Source of the DNA: Zygnema cylindricum | Lineage: Eukaryota; Streptophyta; Zygnematophyceae; Zygnematales; Zygnemataceae | DNA: 38,130 nucleotides | Assembly: GCA_037447655.1 (NCBI GenBank) | Contig: JBBHKE010002977.1 | Span: 100,332 to 138,461 of the forward strand | Direction: 5' to 3' | In this document: piece after piece, positions 14,986 to 26,190 of the stretch | Layout of the letters: each line of letters begins with the position of its first letter | How positions within the stretch are numbered: the stretch's first letter is position 1 | Translations under genes and position numbers: made by a program | Notes under the pieces: model-generated | Seen by the model: the letters and a program-made list of their open reading frames with translations, nothing else | Databases searched by the model: none | What the model was told of the DNA's origin: nothing

Positions 14986-16830
14986 CAAGAAGAAAGAGAA
15001 GTGATAATTTGAAAAGATAAAAAGAAAAATATTATGTTTTTACCGAAAAAAAGTCTTTCAATTGTGAGACTTCTATCATCTATCATTTATTATCTTAAAT
15101 TGCATGGGAACACATTGTTTAACTTTTTCATATTTTTGTTTTCGTTATTGTTTTTCATATCAATGTCATATGAATATTTTCTTTTTAGCTTTGACGATTT
15201 AAATTTGAATACTCCTGTTTGAATTTTTTTACTCTAATTTTTTTAATTTCTAAAAGGTTCAGTAGCCTTTAATAGAGAGTTCCCCGGATCAAAATAGATG
15301 TGAAAAAAAAAACCAGCGAAACTCAAAAAATTAAAGGCGAACGTACAAGCACTCAGTGTCCGTATAAACAAATCGCCAAAATATTCCAGCGTGTACTTGT
15401 GATGTTTACCATACTTCCGTACTACGCCTCGTACCTTAGAAAAGATGTCCGCCAATGAAACGCGTACAAATTACCAAATCTCGTACCATGGTTCAAAAGT
15501 GTGACAAGCGGTCTTCCCGTATTATACGCATGTACGAGTCTAACCACCTATCAAGTTTTCTTACCTTTCCGCACATCTAAAGTACGATTCGTACCGGTAT
15601 ATCAAAGGTTACAACTTCCATCTAACTGGAAAAGCAAATTTTGAGACCGTTTCGTCTAGTGTTTGAAGGAAAGTAAAAGAAACTAGTCAACCACACCGTG
15701 TGATGTTATACCCCCGATCATTATTAATTTCTTAAGGGTAATAACTAATAATACTTATTCGGTCGCGACTTTTTTGGACCGAAAATCACAAGTGGATAAC
15801 AATATTCTATGTTGTCTTGTACAAAATTAGTAAAATTAATTTTAGTTTCGCATTAACGCTAATAAATCCTTAACGGTTAAAACGGTTGGTGGTGTACTGT
15901 ACTGGTATGTTTTGTACGGTCACTGGCGTGTCGGCTGACCTGAAATGTTTTCGAGTCGACGTCTGCAAACGAGTAGATCAGGTGCGTGAAGTACCGTCGT
16001 TTATGTTTTCCGGGAAGTACGCGTACGGCGCCGACGTGTACACGGCCCAGTTCGGGTAGTACCCGACGCGTTTCAGCGAACTGTACGGCGTCTTGGCGGG
16101 GGGAGGCGGCGGCGCCGCCCAACAATTGCTCTAACACCCGGCGGCACAATATGCCTTGGTGGATCCGCACCATCCGTACTGACTGCACAAGTACGACAAC
16201 ACAAAGTCCGGAACCAAGAATAAGTACTTTCAAACGACGCTTGGCTCGTATCGAAGCAAAGCCATGCAGAAGCAAAACGTGGTTCAACTTTAGGGTTACA
16301 GTTTTTCAGGGTTTATCGGGGCATTTATCCGCTGCTATCTGCAACAAAGTCTATTCGCGCATTTTTTATTGCCATTGGCAAATCCACATCTTCACCAGTT
16401 GCCACGTAGTTCCAAAAGGCAGCCATGAAAACTTCAAGAAGAAGCCCTAGGAGCGCTAAGCGCCTCCTTTCGGCATCCATTGCGCCTTGCTAAAAACGAC
16501 TGAGCTAATCAATGTTGACTTCTATCTCGTCTCGGATATTATCTATAATACTGTTTCTCACATAATCAGACGAAAAGTGGAATGGGAGGGTTTGAACTTT
16601 TTACTAGAGTGTGAGAATTCAGATTCGTACACGTAACAGTGAACAAAAGAGCACTTTCAGTTTTTGTTATTTAGCGTTGAAATACGAGAATTGGTGGCGT
16701 GTGTACACAGTAATTGACTTGAAAACTTTATGACGAGGATGTACGGCCTACAAGGTGATGGACCCACATATACAGAATTCGCGGCGAGGTATCGTCTGGT
16801 GTTGAATTGCGGAGTGAACAACCATAGAAA

Positions 16831-17543
16831 TGCAATTATGTGTCCCCCATTCGGACAAAAAATTGAGGAAGCTTCTAGGTAGTTTTCAACTAACCCACTT
16901 CCAACTAGAGCAACTGCCACCTAAGCAAGCAAATAGGAAATCTGACTGCACCCCTGTGCAGTCTAGACTCCCCTGAGTCCACAGCAAGAAGAATCACTGA
17001 AAACGCCCCAACTAGGCGATTAGTTATGGAGTGGCCAAGATGTCAATATTTATACAAGCTTATTTGGAGAGAGGCGGCTACCTCCTCAACCTACTAAGTC
17101 TTAAACCCTCTCACAACTCCTACATACTGAGGTACGAAATAAATCAGAAGACTATACAGTATAGAAAGGTACTAGGGCCAATGTACTTTCTATACGGCCT
17201 GTGTACGACAAGGCCATGGAGTGGACGCTTGTCTCCTTCGGACTTGTTCTCATGCTCTCCGGGATTTCCTCTTCTCAATGACATCGTGCCACGTGTCGCC
17301 AGGTCATGTTACGACCGAAAACCGCCAAGGCGGCCATTCCGGGATCTCGTCGATACTGCGGGTCGTCGAATCAAAACCTGCTTTAAACGACAACCGTTCA
17401 AAAACAAATGTCCGGTACATTTGTTTCGTGCGAACTAAAACTCCAACTAGTTTCTATGTATTCTATTTGTAATTCCATTAATCGGATTAGTCGCCTATCC
17501 ATTGTTTAAATAGCAATCAAACCCCATGAATCCTAACGGACTC
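16831..17543 (-). repeat. Copia LTR copy 1 (3' LTR side), lacking about 8 bp at its outer start
   Basis: On the minus strand it ends ..AATTGCA at 16831, the same end as LTR copies 2 and 3. It carries TATAAATA (17054..17047). Its 5' edge joins protease sequence at about 17543 and lacks the terminal TGTCGTAGT. Over most of its length it matches LTR copy 3 (22268-22986) better than copy 2. The left flank AGAAA shows no matching target duplication. Confidence 0.85.
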
Positions 17544-18689
17544 TATTTCCACAGTAGGGATCTTTCTAAGCTTAGTGAAGAGGTGCTTGTCACGACACAT
17601 ATGCATGGATGCTCCTGAGTCGATGATCCATCCCTCATCTGGTGCTTCCCGAATGGCTCGAAGGGCACACTTCTATTTTCGAGGGATCTCCTTCTCCTCT
17701 AGATTCTCGTCAAGAAGAAGCTCCCCATCCTCCTCCTCGGAGGACCCGTCATCCTCGGTCTCTCCTTTCACTTGTGTGACCACAAGTGCTTTCTTCTTCC
17801 TTCTGGAAGGTCCATCTCCACGATTTTCTTGGAGCCTCAGCTCCAATAGCTTGATGCAATCAGCTATCAAGTGCCCCGGCTTTTTGAAGAAATGAGAAAG
17901 GCCCTTAAGAGTCCTCGGTTCTCCAGATTGATCTTTTTCCCCTTTGAAGCTGTGGTACGGCTTCTTCGAATCCTTCCTCCACCGGTCAGTTCCGATAGCC
18001 AGAGCTTGCAATATCTTTCCTCCTCTTCGGGTCTCAAAAGTGTTTTCCTGTACAAGTATCATTCGAACCACGGTGCTCCACTTCCAAGCACTATCATCCA
18101 TTTGTTGCACTCGGTACACTATATTTTCATAATCCTCCGGCAACTTCATGATGAGAGTGTTAACTTTCATCTTCATAGTGCCTGTCCATCCGGCACTCTC
18201 CATCTCCATGTATAGACAAGAGATATCGGTGCAATAGTCCAACATCTTTCCTCCTTTGAAAGTGTAACTGATCAGCCTTTTCTCCGCTAATTGAAGCTCC
18301 TGAAAGGTGCCAGCTCTATTGATCTCCACTAAGGTCATCCACAACTCCTCAACCTTGAAGATTTGAAGGTGAGAAGTTGCCAACGCTTGGGTGAGGTGTC
18401 TCAAAATGAAGTGCCTTGCATTCATGTAGGTGCACTCCCACATCTGAATGTCGTTTTCCTAGGTCTTCACCGCTACCGCTCCAGGTGCCATGGCAACAGG
18501 AGTGAGAGGTGTCTCCTTTCCTTTTTCGGACCCACAGTTGTCCACATCATCTATCTCCTCCGTTGGAGCAGATCCTGTTGCATAAAACCTCACTCCTCCA
18601 AACCCTGGTGGAGTTCCTTGAGATAGACGTTTCATTTGTCCACTAACAATACCCCAGTATCGTTTCTCACATAATGCCCCTGTCATCAT
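17544..18689 (-). pseudogene. Ty1/copia gag and start of protease (element A)
   Basis: Gag begins near 18689 (MMTGALCEKRYWGIVS) and continues through a gag-type helical domain (LWMTLVEINRAGTFQELQL; LPEDYENIVYRVQQMDD) to an acidic tail. Stops interrupt it: TAG near 18456 where element B has GAG, and TAG at about 17673 where B has CAA. The zinc knuckle is degenerate: SHFFKKPGHLIADC keeps the His and last Cys but lacks the first two Cys. The protease motif DSGAS is intact at about 17611-17625. After KIPTVEI the sequence jumps into LTR 1, so integrase, reverse transcriptase, RNase H and the polypurine tract are deleted. Non-functional. Confidence 0.85.
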
Positions 18690-18738
18690 AAGTTCCCACT
18701 AAATGAATCCTGATCCGTTGAATATGGGTACCCTAGAG

Positions 18739-18753
18739 GGTGGGCCCATAACC
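18739..18753 (-). promoter_or_regulatory. Primer-binding site matching initiator tRNA-Met anticodon arm (element A)
   Basis: Directly beside the LTR 2 edge (18754), the plus strand reads GGTGGGCCCATAACC, which is the anticodon stem-loop sequence of plant initiator tRNA-Met (CAT anticodon inside). The minus-strand element RNA is therefore complementary to an internal part of the tRNA, as in Drosophila copia and yeast Ty5. Spacing to the LTR is zero. The tRNA sequence is recalled, not looked up. Confidence 0.7.
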
Positions 18754-19473
18754 TGCAATTCTGTGTCCTCCATTTCGACCAAGAATGAGGAAGCCTCTAG
18801 GTAGTTTTTGACTAACCCACTTTCAACGAAAGCATCTGCTATCCTAGCAGATAAATAGATAACTTGACTGCACCCCTGTGCAGTCAGGACTCCCCTGATT
18901 CCACAACAAAAAGAATCACTGAAAACGCCTTACCAGGCGATTAATTATCAAGCGGCAAAGATGCCAATATTTTATACAAGCTTATTGGGAGAGAGGCGGC
19001 TACCTCCTCAATCCACTAAGTCCCAAACCCTCTCACAACCTCTATCTACTGAAATACGGGACCAATCAGAAGACTGTATAGTACAGAAAAGTACCATGAC
19101 CGATGTACTTTCTAGACGGCTTGTGTATGATAAGGCCATGGAATGGACGCCTGTCTCCTCTAGTCTTGTCTCACGCTCCCTAGGATTACGGCTTCCCAAT
19201 GACATATTGCCACGTGTCGCCAGGTTATGGTACATCCGCAAACCGCCAAAGCGGTCATTCTATGATCTCGGCGATGATGTGAGCCGCCGCATCTTAAGTC
19301 GGCTTTAGTTCCCAGCCGTTCAAAACAAATGTCTGGTACATTTGTTTCGTGCGCACTTAATTTCCCAACTAGTTTCTATATATCCTATTTGTAATTCCGT
19401 TAATGAGATTAGTCGTCTATTTATTGTTTAAATAGCTATCGAACCCTATGTATCCTAGCGGACTACTACGACA
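18754..19473 (-). repeat. Copia LTR copy 2 (5' LTR of element A, 720 bp)
   Basis: On the minus strand it starts TGTCGTAGTAGTCCGC at 19473 and ends ..AATTGCA at 18754. It has TATAAAAT near 18968-18976. It is the most diverged of the three LTRs. Immediately outside (19474 on) lies the same SINE-like flank that borders LTR copy 3. Confidence 0.8.
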
Positions 19474-19680
19474 GACTGGTAAGGGTTGACGGCTACGCCT
19501 CGCCCTACCGGTAGGAGGTTTGGGTCTTGCCGGACTCAACCTTTTTGGTTGAGAGTGACTTAGGTCACTCTTAAGCCCTACCTATGGAGCTAAGGCAGCC
19601 ATGGCTCCACCGCCCTCTCTTTCCTTCAGTGACTACAACAAGTATGGGGGTCAGAGAGAGAAAGTGGAGGCAAGCTGCCT
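19474..19680 (+). repeat. tRNA-like (SINE-like) sequence, copy 1
   Basis: Shares about 200 bp with 22987-23186: GGTAAGGGTTGACG, CTACGCCTCGCCCTACCGGT, a B-box-like GGTTTGGGTCT (19517-19527), the hairpin GAGTGACTTAGGTCACTC, and TAACAAGTATGGGGG-type sequence at the end. The B box has about three changes from consensus here. It may instead be an outer part of a longer LTR; in either case it is a repeat. Confidence 0.55.
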
Positions 19681-22230
19681 GTGCTTTTCTTTTCTTTCTT
19701 ATTTTAATAAAGACCTAGAAAATACCTCCCCTAAATCTAGTGATTTCAACATCCTGTATATCTCCCCATTTTTTATCTCCCCTGGATCAGCAATCATGTT
19801 TTCACTAGTGTCCTTTTTGTGAAGATCTAAGTCCTCCTCATTCTCGGACTCTAAACTGATTCTGATTTTCTTAGTGTATTTTAAGGGATCAAAAGACTTC
19901 CCTTCATTCATGACAACTAGATGCCTTACCAGAATGACATCTTGTTTAGCTAAGTCATAGACTGTATATCCCTTGACATCCTCATCATATCCCACAAAAT
20001 ATCCCGGTTTCCCTTTAACATCTAGTTTCTAGTTTTTATTATATGTGTCAAGACTGTAAACTTGACTACCGAATACTTTCAAGTGAGAGATATTCGGTTT
20101 CCTTCCAACCCATCTCTCATAAGGGTCATCCCTTTAACAGCTGTAGTGAGGATTCTATTCTTAAGGTAGTTAGCACAGTTTATGGCTTCTGCCTAAAATC
20201 TTCTTCCTATTTTCTTATCTGCCAACATACTGCATATACTATCTCCTAAAGTCCGGTTTAACCTCTCAGCTACCCCATTCTGTTCTCGATTATTCGGTAT
20301 AGTTTTCTGATACTGAACTCCCTCATCTCTCTAATAATCCTCAAACTGGTTAGAGGTGTACTCTCCCCCATTATCACTTATTATTCTCTTAATGGGGGTT
20401 CCATGCAACTTCTCACTCCAGGCTTTGTATTCTTTAAAGTATTTTGGTGTTTCAAACTTTGTTTTTAAGAAGTAGACTCTGGAATATTTTCGACCAATCA
20501 TCAGTAATTGTCAACATATACCTCTTCCCCCCAACCGAAGGTACTCTTGCTGGTCCCCAAATATATGTGTGGACTAGATCTAGTACTTTCTCACCTTTAT
20601 ATGTGGCAGTTTTGGGAAAAGGAAGTCTGTGAGCGTTACCTTGGGCACAAACACTACACTCATCCATCATTTCAATCTCCCCAAACTGAATGCCTTCAAC
20701 TTCACCCAGCTTCTTCATTTCCCTCAGTCTATCGAAATGCACATGTCCCAAACGTTTATGCCAGATCATCAAGCTCGGGACACCACCATAGTAAGCACTT
20801 TTCTTTTCATTACTCAAGTTAAGCCTTAACATTCCTTGGCTACCCTTATCTGCTGTGAAACAGACTTCATCTCCATACTTAGCTGTAAAGACTCCCTTTC
20901 TAGTGAAGGTATCAAAATCCTTGTCATCTAATATAGAGGTAGACACAATATTCTTACTTAGCTGAAGAATGTAGAGCACGTGTGAAAAGGTGAGAATAGA
21001 AGTCTTACCCTCCACTAAGACTTTCAGATCTACCGAGCCCACTTGATCTGTGGTAACTACTCTCCCATCCCCATACTTTATTTCCACAGTAGGGATCTTT
21101 CTAAGCTTAGTGAAGAGGTGCATGTCACGACACATATCTATGGATGCACCTTAGTCGATGATCCATCCCTCCTCTGGAGCTTCCCGAATGGCTCTAAGGG
21201 CACACTTTTGTTTCCGAGGGATCTTCTTCTCCTCTAGATTCTCGTCAAGAAAAAGCTCCCCATCTTCCTCCTCAGAAGATATGTCCTCCTCGATCTCTCC
21301 TTTCACTCATGTGACCACAAGTGCTTTCTTCTTCCCTCCGGGAGAACCCCCTCCACGATTTTCTTGAAGCCTCAGCTACAATAACTTGATGGAATCAGCT
21401 ATGAAGTGCCCCGGCTTTTTGAAGAAATGGCAAAGGCCCTTTGGAGTCCTCTGTCCTCCAGATTGGTTTTTTTCCCCTTTGAAGTTGTTGTACGGCTTCT
21501 TCGGATCCTTCCTCCACCGGTTCATTCTGGCAGCTAGAGCTTGAACGCTCTTTCCTCCTCTCCGGATCTCAATGGTTTTCTCCTGCACAAGTATATCCAA
21601 ACCACGGTGTTCCACTTCCAAGCACTATCATCCATTTCTTGCACTCGGTACACTATATTTTCATACTCTTTCGGCAACTTCATGATGAGAGTGTTAACTT
21701 TCATCTTCATAGTGCCTGTACAGACAAGAGAGATCGCTACAATAGTCCAACATCTTTCCTACTTTGAAAGTGTAACTCGTTACCGTTTGATCAACCAGTT
21801 GGAGCTCCTGAATGGTGCCAGCTGTATAGATATCCATTAAGGTCATCCATAACTCCTCGGCCTTGAAGATGTGAAGGTGAGAGGTCGCCAAAGCTTAAAT
21901 GAGGTGCCTCAGGATGAAGTGCCTGGAATTCATATTGGTGTACTCCCACATCTGAATGTCGTTTTCCTCGCTCTTCACGGCCATTGCTCCGTGTGCCGTG
22001 GCAATAGGAGTGAGAGGTGTCTTCTTTCCTTTCCCCTTTTTGGACACATTGCTGTCCCCATCATCAGTCTCCTCCGTTGGAGCAGATCATGCTTCAAAAA
22101 ACCTCACTCCTCCAAACCTTGGTGGAGTTTCTTGAGACGAACGTTTCACTTGTCCACTAACAATACCTCTGTATCGTTTCTCAAATAATGCCCTTGGTAT
22201 CATAGCTTCCTAGTAAATGAACTCATATTC
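19681..22230 (-). pseudogene. Ty1/copia gag, protease and integrase (element B), truncated before reverse transcriptase
   Basis: Gag lies at about 22200-21200 with stops (for example at 21894, inside the conserved RHL.ALATSHLHIF region). The zinc knuckle CHFFKKPGHFIADS has lost two Cys. The protease motif reads D-stop-GAS (TAA at about 21151-21153). Open sequence at 21135..20452 covers the pre-integrase HHCC region (WHKRLGHVHFDRL ... CSVCAQGNAHRLPFPK) and the integrase start (MLTITDDWS). Further on come RIISDNGGEYTSNQF and QNGVAERLNRTL, with stops between, then YFVGYDEDVKGYTVYD and an acidic linker. Homology ends near 19690: no reverse transcriptase or RNase H. The element is inactive. Confidence 0.88.
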
Positions 22231-22252
22231 GTTGAATATGGGCACCCTAGAG

Positions 22253-22267
22253 GGTGGGCCTATAACC
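22253..22267 (-). promoter_or_regulatory. Primer-binding site, initiator tRNA-Met anticodon arm type (element B)
   Basis: Plus strand GGTGGGCCTATAACC abuts the LTR 3 edge (22268). It differs from the element A site by one base (C to T in the CAT anticodon), the same position and zero spacing. Conservation in two elements supports a functional site. Confidence 0.65.
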
Positions 22268-22986
22268 TGCAATTCTGTGTACCCCATTTGGACCAAAAAT
22301 TGAGGAAGCCTCTAGGTAATTTTCAACTAACCCACTTTTAACTAGAGCAACTGCCACCTAAGCAGGCAAATAGGTAATCAAACTGCACCCCTGTGCACTT
22401 TGGAATCCTTTGAGTCCACAGCAAGAAGAATCACTGAAAACGCCCAACCAGGGGATTAGTTATGGAGTGGCCAAGATGCCAATATTTATACAAGCTTATT
22501 TGGAGAGAGGCGGCTACCTCCTCAATCTACTAAGTCCTAAACCCTCTCACAACTCCTACATACAAAGGTACGGAATCAATCAGAAGACTGTATAGTACAG
22601 AAAGGTACTACAGCCGATGTACTTTCTGTACGGCCTGTGTACGACAAGGCCATGGAGTGGACGCCTGTCTCATTCGGACTTGTCTTCATGCTCTCCGGGA
22701 TTTCCTCTTCTCAATGACATTGTGCCACGTGTCACCAGGTCATGTTACGACTGAAAACCGCCAAGGCGACAATTCCGAGATCTCGGCGATAGTGGGGGCC
22801 GTCGAATCAAAACCGGCTTTAAACGACAGCCGTTCAAAAACAAATGTCCGGTACATTTGTTTCGTGCAAACTAAACTCCAACTAGTTTCTATGTATTCTA
22901 TTTGTAATTTCGTTAATCGGATTAGTCGCCTATCTATTGTTTAAATAGCTATCAAACCCCATGTATCCTAACGAACTACTACGACA
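22268..22986 (-). repeat. Copia LTR copy 3 (5' LTR of element B, 719 bp)
   Basis: Minus strand from TGTCGTAGTAGTTCGTTAGG at 22986 to AATTGCA at 22268. TATAAATA is at 22490..22483. It is clearly closer to LTR copy 1 than to copy 2 by eye. The outer flank is the SINE-like sequence starting GAGTGGTAAGGG. Confidence 0.85.
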
Positions 22987-23186
22987 GAGTGGTAAGGGTT
23001 GACGACTACGCCTCGCCCTACCGGTCGGAGGTTCGAGTCCTGCTGGACTCAACATTTTTGGTTGAGAGTGACTTAGGTCACTCTTAAGCTTTGATTGTGG
23101 AGCTAAGGTAGCCATGACTCCACCGCCCTCTCTCTCCTTTAGTGACTATAACAAGTATGGGGGCTAGTGAGAGAAGGTGGAGGCCC
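22987..23186 (+). repeat. tRNA-like (SINE-like) sequence, copy 2, with intact B box
   Basis: B box GGTTCGAGTCC (23030-23040) is a perfect match to the pol III consensus, and an A-box-like GAGTGGTAAGGG precedes it. The LTR boundary falls at the start of the A box, so the 5' end of the tRNA-like part is missing; the acceptor stem does not pair. It is followed by the hairpin GAGTGACTTAGGTCACTC and then a CT-rich microsatellite. Read as a SINE remnant interrupted by the LTR. Confidence 0.55.
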
Positions 23187-23712
23187 TCTCCCTCCCTCTC
23201 CCTCTCTCTCCATCTCCCACTTTCCTGCTTCCTTGCCCTCTCCTTTTACCTCTCCCCCTCCCTTTCCCTCTATCCCTCTCCCTTACCCTATCCCTAACCC
23301 TCACTTTTGTCCTCGCCATCCCTCTCTCTACCCATCACCCTCTCACTCTCCCTCTCCCTCTACCTCCCATTCCCTCTCCCTCTCCTTCCCTCTCTCTCTC
23401 CTTCTCCCTCCGTCTCTCTCCCACTCTCCTTCTCCCTCTCCCCCCCTTTTCCCTCTCTCTCTCGATCTCCTACTTTCCCTGTCCCTCCCTCTTTCCCTCT
23501 CCCCCTCTCCCTGTCCCTCTCCCTTTCCCTTTCCCTTTCCCTCTCCCTCGCCCTCTCCCTCTCCATCTCTCGCTTTCCTTCTGCTTTGCCCTCTCGCTTT
23601 CCATCTCCCTCTTCCGTTTTCCCTCTCCCTTGTCCTCTCCCTCACCCTCTCCCTCTCCCTCTCCCTCCCTCCCTCTCTCATTCTCCCTCTCCTTTTCCCT
23701 CTCCCCCATTTT
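23187..23712. repeat. CT-rich (TCTCCC)n microsatellite, about 525 bp
   Basis: Nearly pure pyrimidine on the plus strand with CCCTCT/CCCTTT units. All Pro/Ser/Leu-rich and Arg/Glu-rich open frames here are translations of the repeat. It directly follows the SINE-like sequence, so it may have grown from its tail. Confidence 0.95.
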
Positions 23713-26190
23713 TTTCCTCACCATTGTCGCTTTGAATTTATTTGAACTGTTTTAGCGTTCAATTATCAAATCTGGAAATATTCGTGCTACTTTCATCATA
23801 CCTTAAGTACCTTAGTTTTTTCTTAAGCCTAATATCATATCTTGATACGATTACTTCATAGTAAACAAAATCACCTCTCACTTCTATACGTTGAGAACTT
23901 CAAAAAAAAAATCAGGTTTTCTTAAGTTTGAAGGTAACAACTTTTCACATCGTCTGTTGATCGTTACTTATGATAGTGCCATTTATAAGATATTAATATT
24001 TTTGGGTGCTTACTCAATCTTGTACTTGTTTAATTTGAAGAAATTTTCTTTAACGTTGTCTTGAATTACTAATTGGCTTAACACAGTCACATTGACTATG
24101 TCACACATTAGCCTTGTTGCTATTTGTTATGGTAGTGTTGGTTTAGGTGCCCAATTACGTTGTTACTTTTGTGATTGTTGCTTCTTTGAGTGTCTTAATT
24201 TGGCGCACCTTTTGCCTACGTGTTAGTTTCTTTCATACTATTTTCTCGTTTCACTTGCAAGTTTTGCAGTTTCGTTTTTGCCATCCACTTTCTTGAAGCC
24301 GTGTACTCAAATGATTATCATCGCGCATTCTTTGAAGAAGAAAAATCTTGTTAATGTTATATGCGACCAGTGTGGTTATCACATAACAAATCGACTTCTC
24401 ATAATTAAACCTTATATGACCACGCACAGTGAGACAAATAGGTTAACTGCATTAAAAACGTTTTAGCATTTTGATGGACGTGGGTAAGATGTGCTTTAAT
24501 GATCTTTGTGTAATGTGATGGACGTGTGGTTTGTGATAATTATGTTATATTCCTATAACATGCAAGTACCAAGCCTCAACAAATAGTGATCCGCGAATTG
24601 CTATTTGTGTCAAGGAATTATTAGAGCAAAGAGAAAATAGTGTTATTAATTCTTTTGGGTTCTAGAGCCTAATCTTAACCAAAATTCACCCTAATTTGTA
24701 CATCTATCACTAATTTGGATTCACATTCTCGTATTGTAGCCACTATATCTTGTGTTCACATAGTCGATACTTGAACATGTGAGAATACGTTTGCGCTATT
24801 TCCCCCGTCTTTATTATCATGAATCACATCTCTTGCGCTTTCCCAAGTCGACGTCGTTATGTTACACTGTTTCTGTACGATTGTACGAAATAACGAGTAG
24901 TTTTAATACAGAATGACAAGTTTTGTACGCTACACTATTTAAAACTTGTACAAATTAGAGTAATTGACACTAATCAAATCGCACCTATAGTAGCGTAGAG
25001 AAAAACATACTATCATTAATTCTATTTTTTTTGGGTCAAAATTCAAGGGCAGCGAATTGGTGTTATTATCGTTAATAGAGATTCACAGTGTAGTGTTCGT
25101 TAAGACAAACTCGGCATGTTGACATCTTAGTTGCACTTGTTAACATCGTAAAGAGAAATATGAGATAGTTTTGGCATAGCTCGTAATCTTAAACTTATTG
25201 CACTACACGATGTAGTGTTAACGTTGTTTTTAAACACTTAAATCATCCTTTCACGTGCATGTGTCGAATATCTCATTGCAAAGGAAAGTCTAGGTTCTTA
25301 CATTCCGGTAGTCAACATTCAAAATTTCACATGCACAAAAATAGATAGCAAAAAAACATTGACTCTTATAATGATACACGGTGTAATAACATCAATATAA
25401 TCTCAAAGCCCAATTATCGGTGGTATTGTTTTCGATGGAGTAGTGTTCTAAGTACAATCATTAACCTCGTAAGCGTAACAAATAGTGATTTTTACAATTG
25501 ATACTCGCATCCACAAACCAACTTACTCACCACCATAACAAGGCACAAAAACTTTGTTTTTCTTTCTTGGTACCGTTAAGAACTCTCTATCTATGGTTAC
25601 TCTACACTGGGGGTTTATTATACACCAGTGAACCTTAGTCAAATCGATACAATGTGATGTTTGAGATAACGATGTTAAACAATCCTCAAAAGTTACACTA
25701 ATCATGGTTATCAGCGTTAAAGATTTATATATGTTAACCAGGTATTAAGTTGTACATTATTGTATTTAGGTTAAGGAGACGTGGCTGATAGTCGTCCACT
25801 CCTTTAATAATGTTGTCAACATGATTTTTGGCTTAAAAAATTCGCGGCCGAAATATTGTTATAAACTCTAATAACGTTGCGCAGTGGTGATAATTAGAGG
25901 GCTTTGAAATAAACTGTTTTTCAATTATTCCTAAATAGCCTGGTTAACCTCTGTAGTCGTTAAACTACTTGCGTAGTATTGGTAATCGTACACTAACGGT
26001 TATTCTTCAACGAACTTTTGAAATCGAGGGTTATAAATTTGAGGAAGCTACATCTCTAATCGCTATAAGTGATCATGTTTGATTCTAAAAGAATAAAGAA
26101 CTAAGACAAAACTAACTACTACGCATATCCCTCAATGTTAACTAAAACAAGAATGAAGATGATTACTGGCAAAAAGAAGTAACCTACAGT
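23713..26190. other. Intergenic, AT-rich, no gene seen
   Basis: No exon with splice or family support. There are several CACTA..GTGTAGTG words, for example near 25060-25100 and 25200-25215, which look like decayed TA-type MITE ends. Nothing else stands out. Confidence 0.5.

Larger units (their letters stand above)
13244..16480 (-). pseudogene. Hevein-GH18 chitinase, four exons, 5' half broken (copy Z)
   Basis: Exon 1, 16480..16339: signal peptide (MDAERRRLALLGLLLEVFMA), but 1 bp is missing before the hevein domain and the donor GT is now AT. Exon 2, 16182..15940: hevein C-terminal half has TAG in place of CAG (C*SNC) and a 1-bp loss after FPEN. Intron 2 is 15939..14683. Exon 3, 14682..13981 (234 codons, open): [27 protein letters not shown], catalytic FDGLDIDWE (DxxDxDxE), [18 protein letters not shown]. 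Donor GTGAGT. Intron 3 is 13980..13508. Exon 4, 13507..13244 (87 codons plus TGA): DKEGGTWSYFEI, GGYMFWSIDQDD, ending TAIKS. An intact gene of this layout would encode 450 residues. As read, the secreted protein cannot be made, yet the catalytic half is clean; a shorter transcript from another start is possible but unsupported. Confidence 0.88.

Noticed and set aside
22983-23050. A functional tRNA gene at the intact B box
   Set aside because: The 5' part is replaced by LTR sequence and the acceptor stem cannot pair.
23167-23755. Overlapping 190-codon Ser/Pro/Leu-rich open frames and Arg/Glu-rich ones on the other strand
   Set aside because: All frames stay open because the hexamer repeat lacks stops; composition mirrors the repeat.
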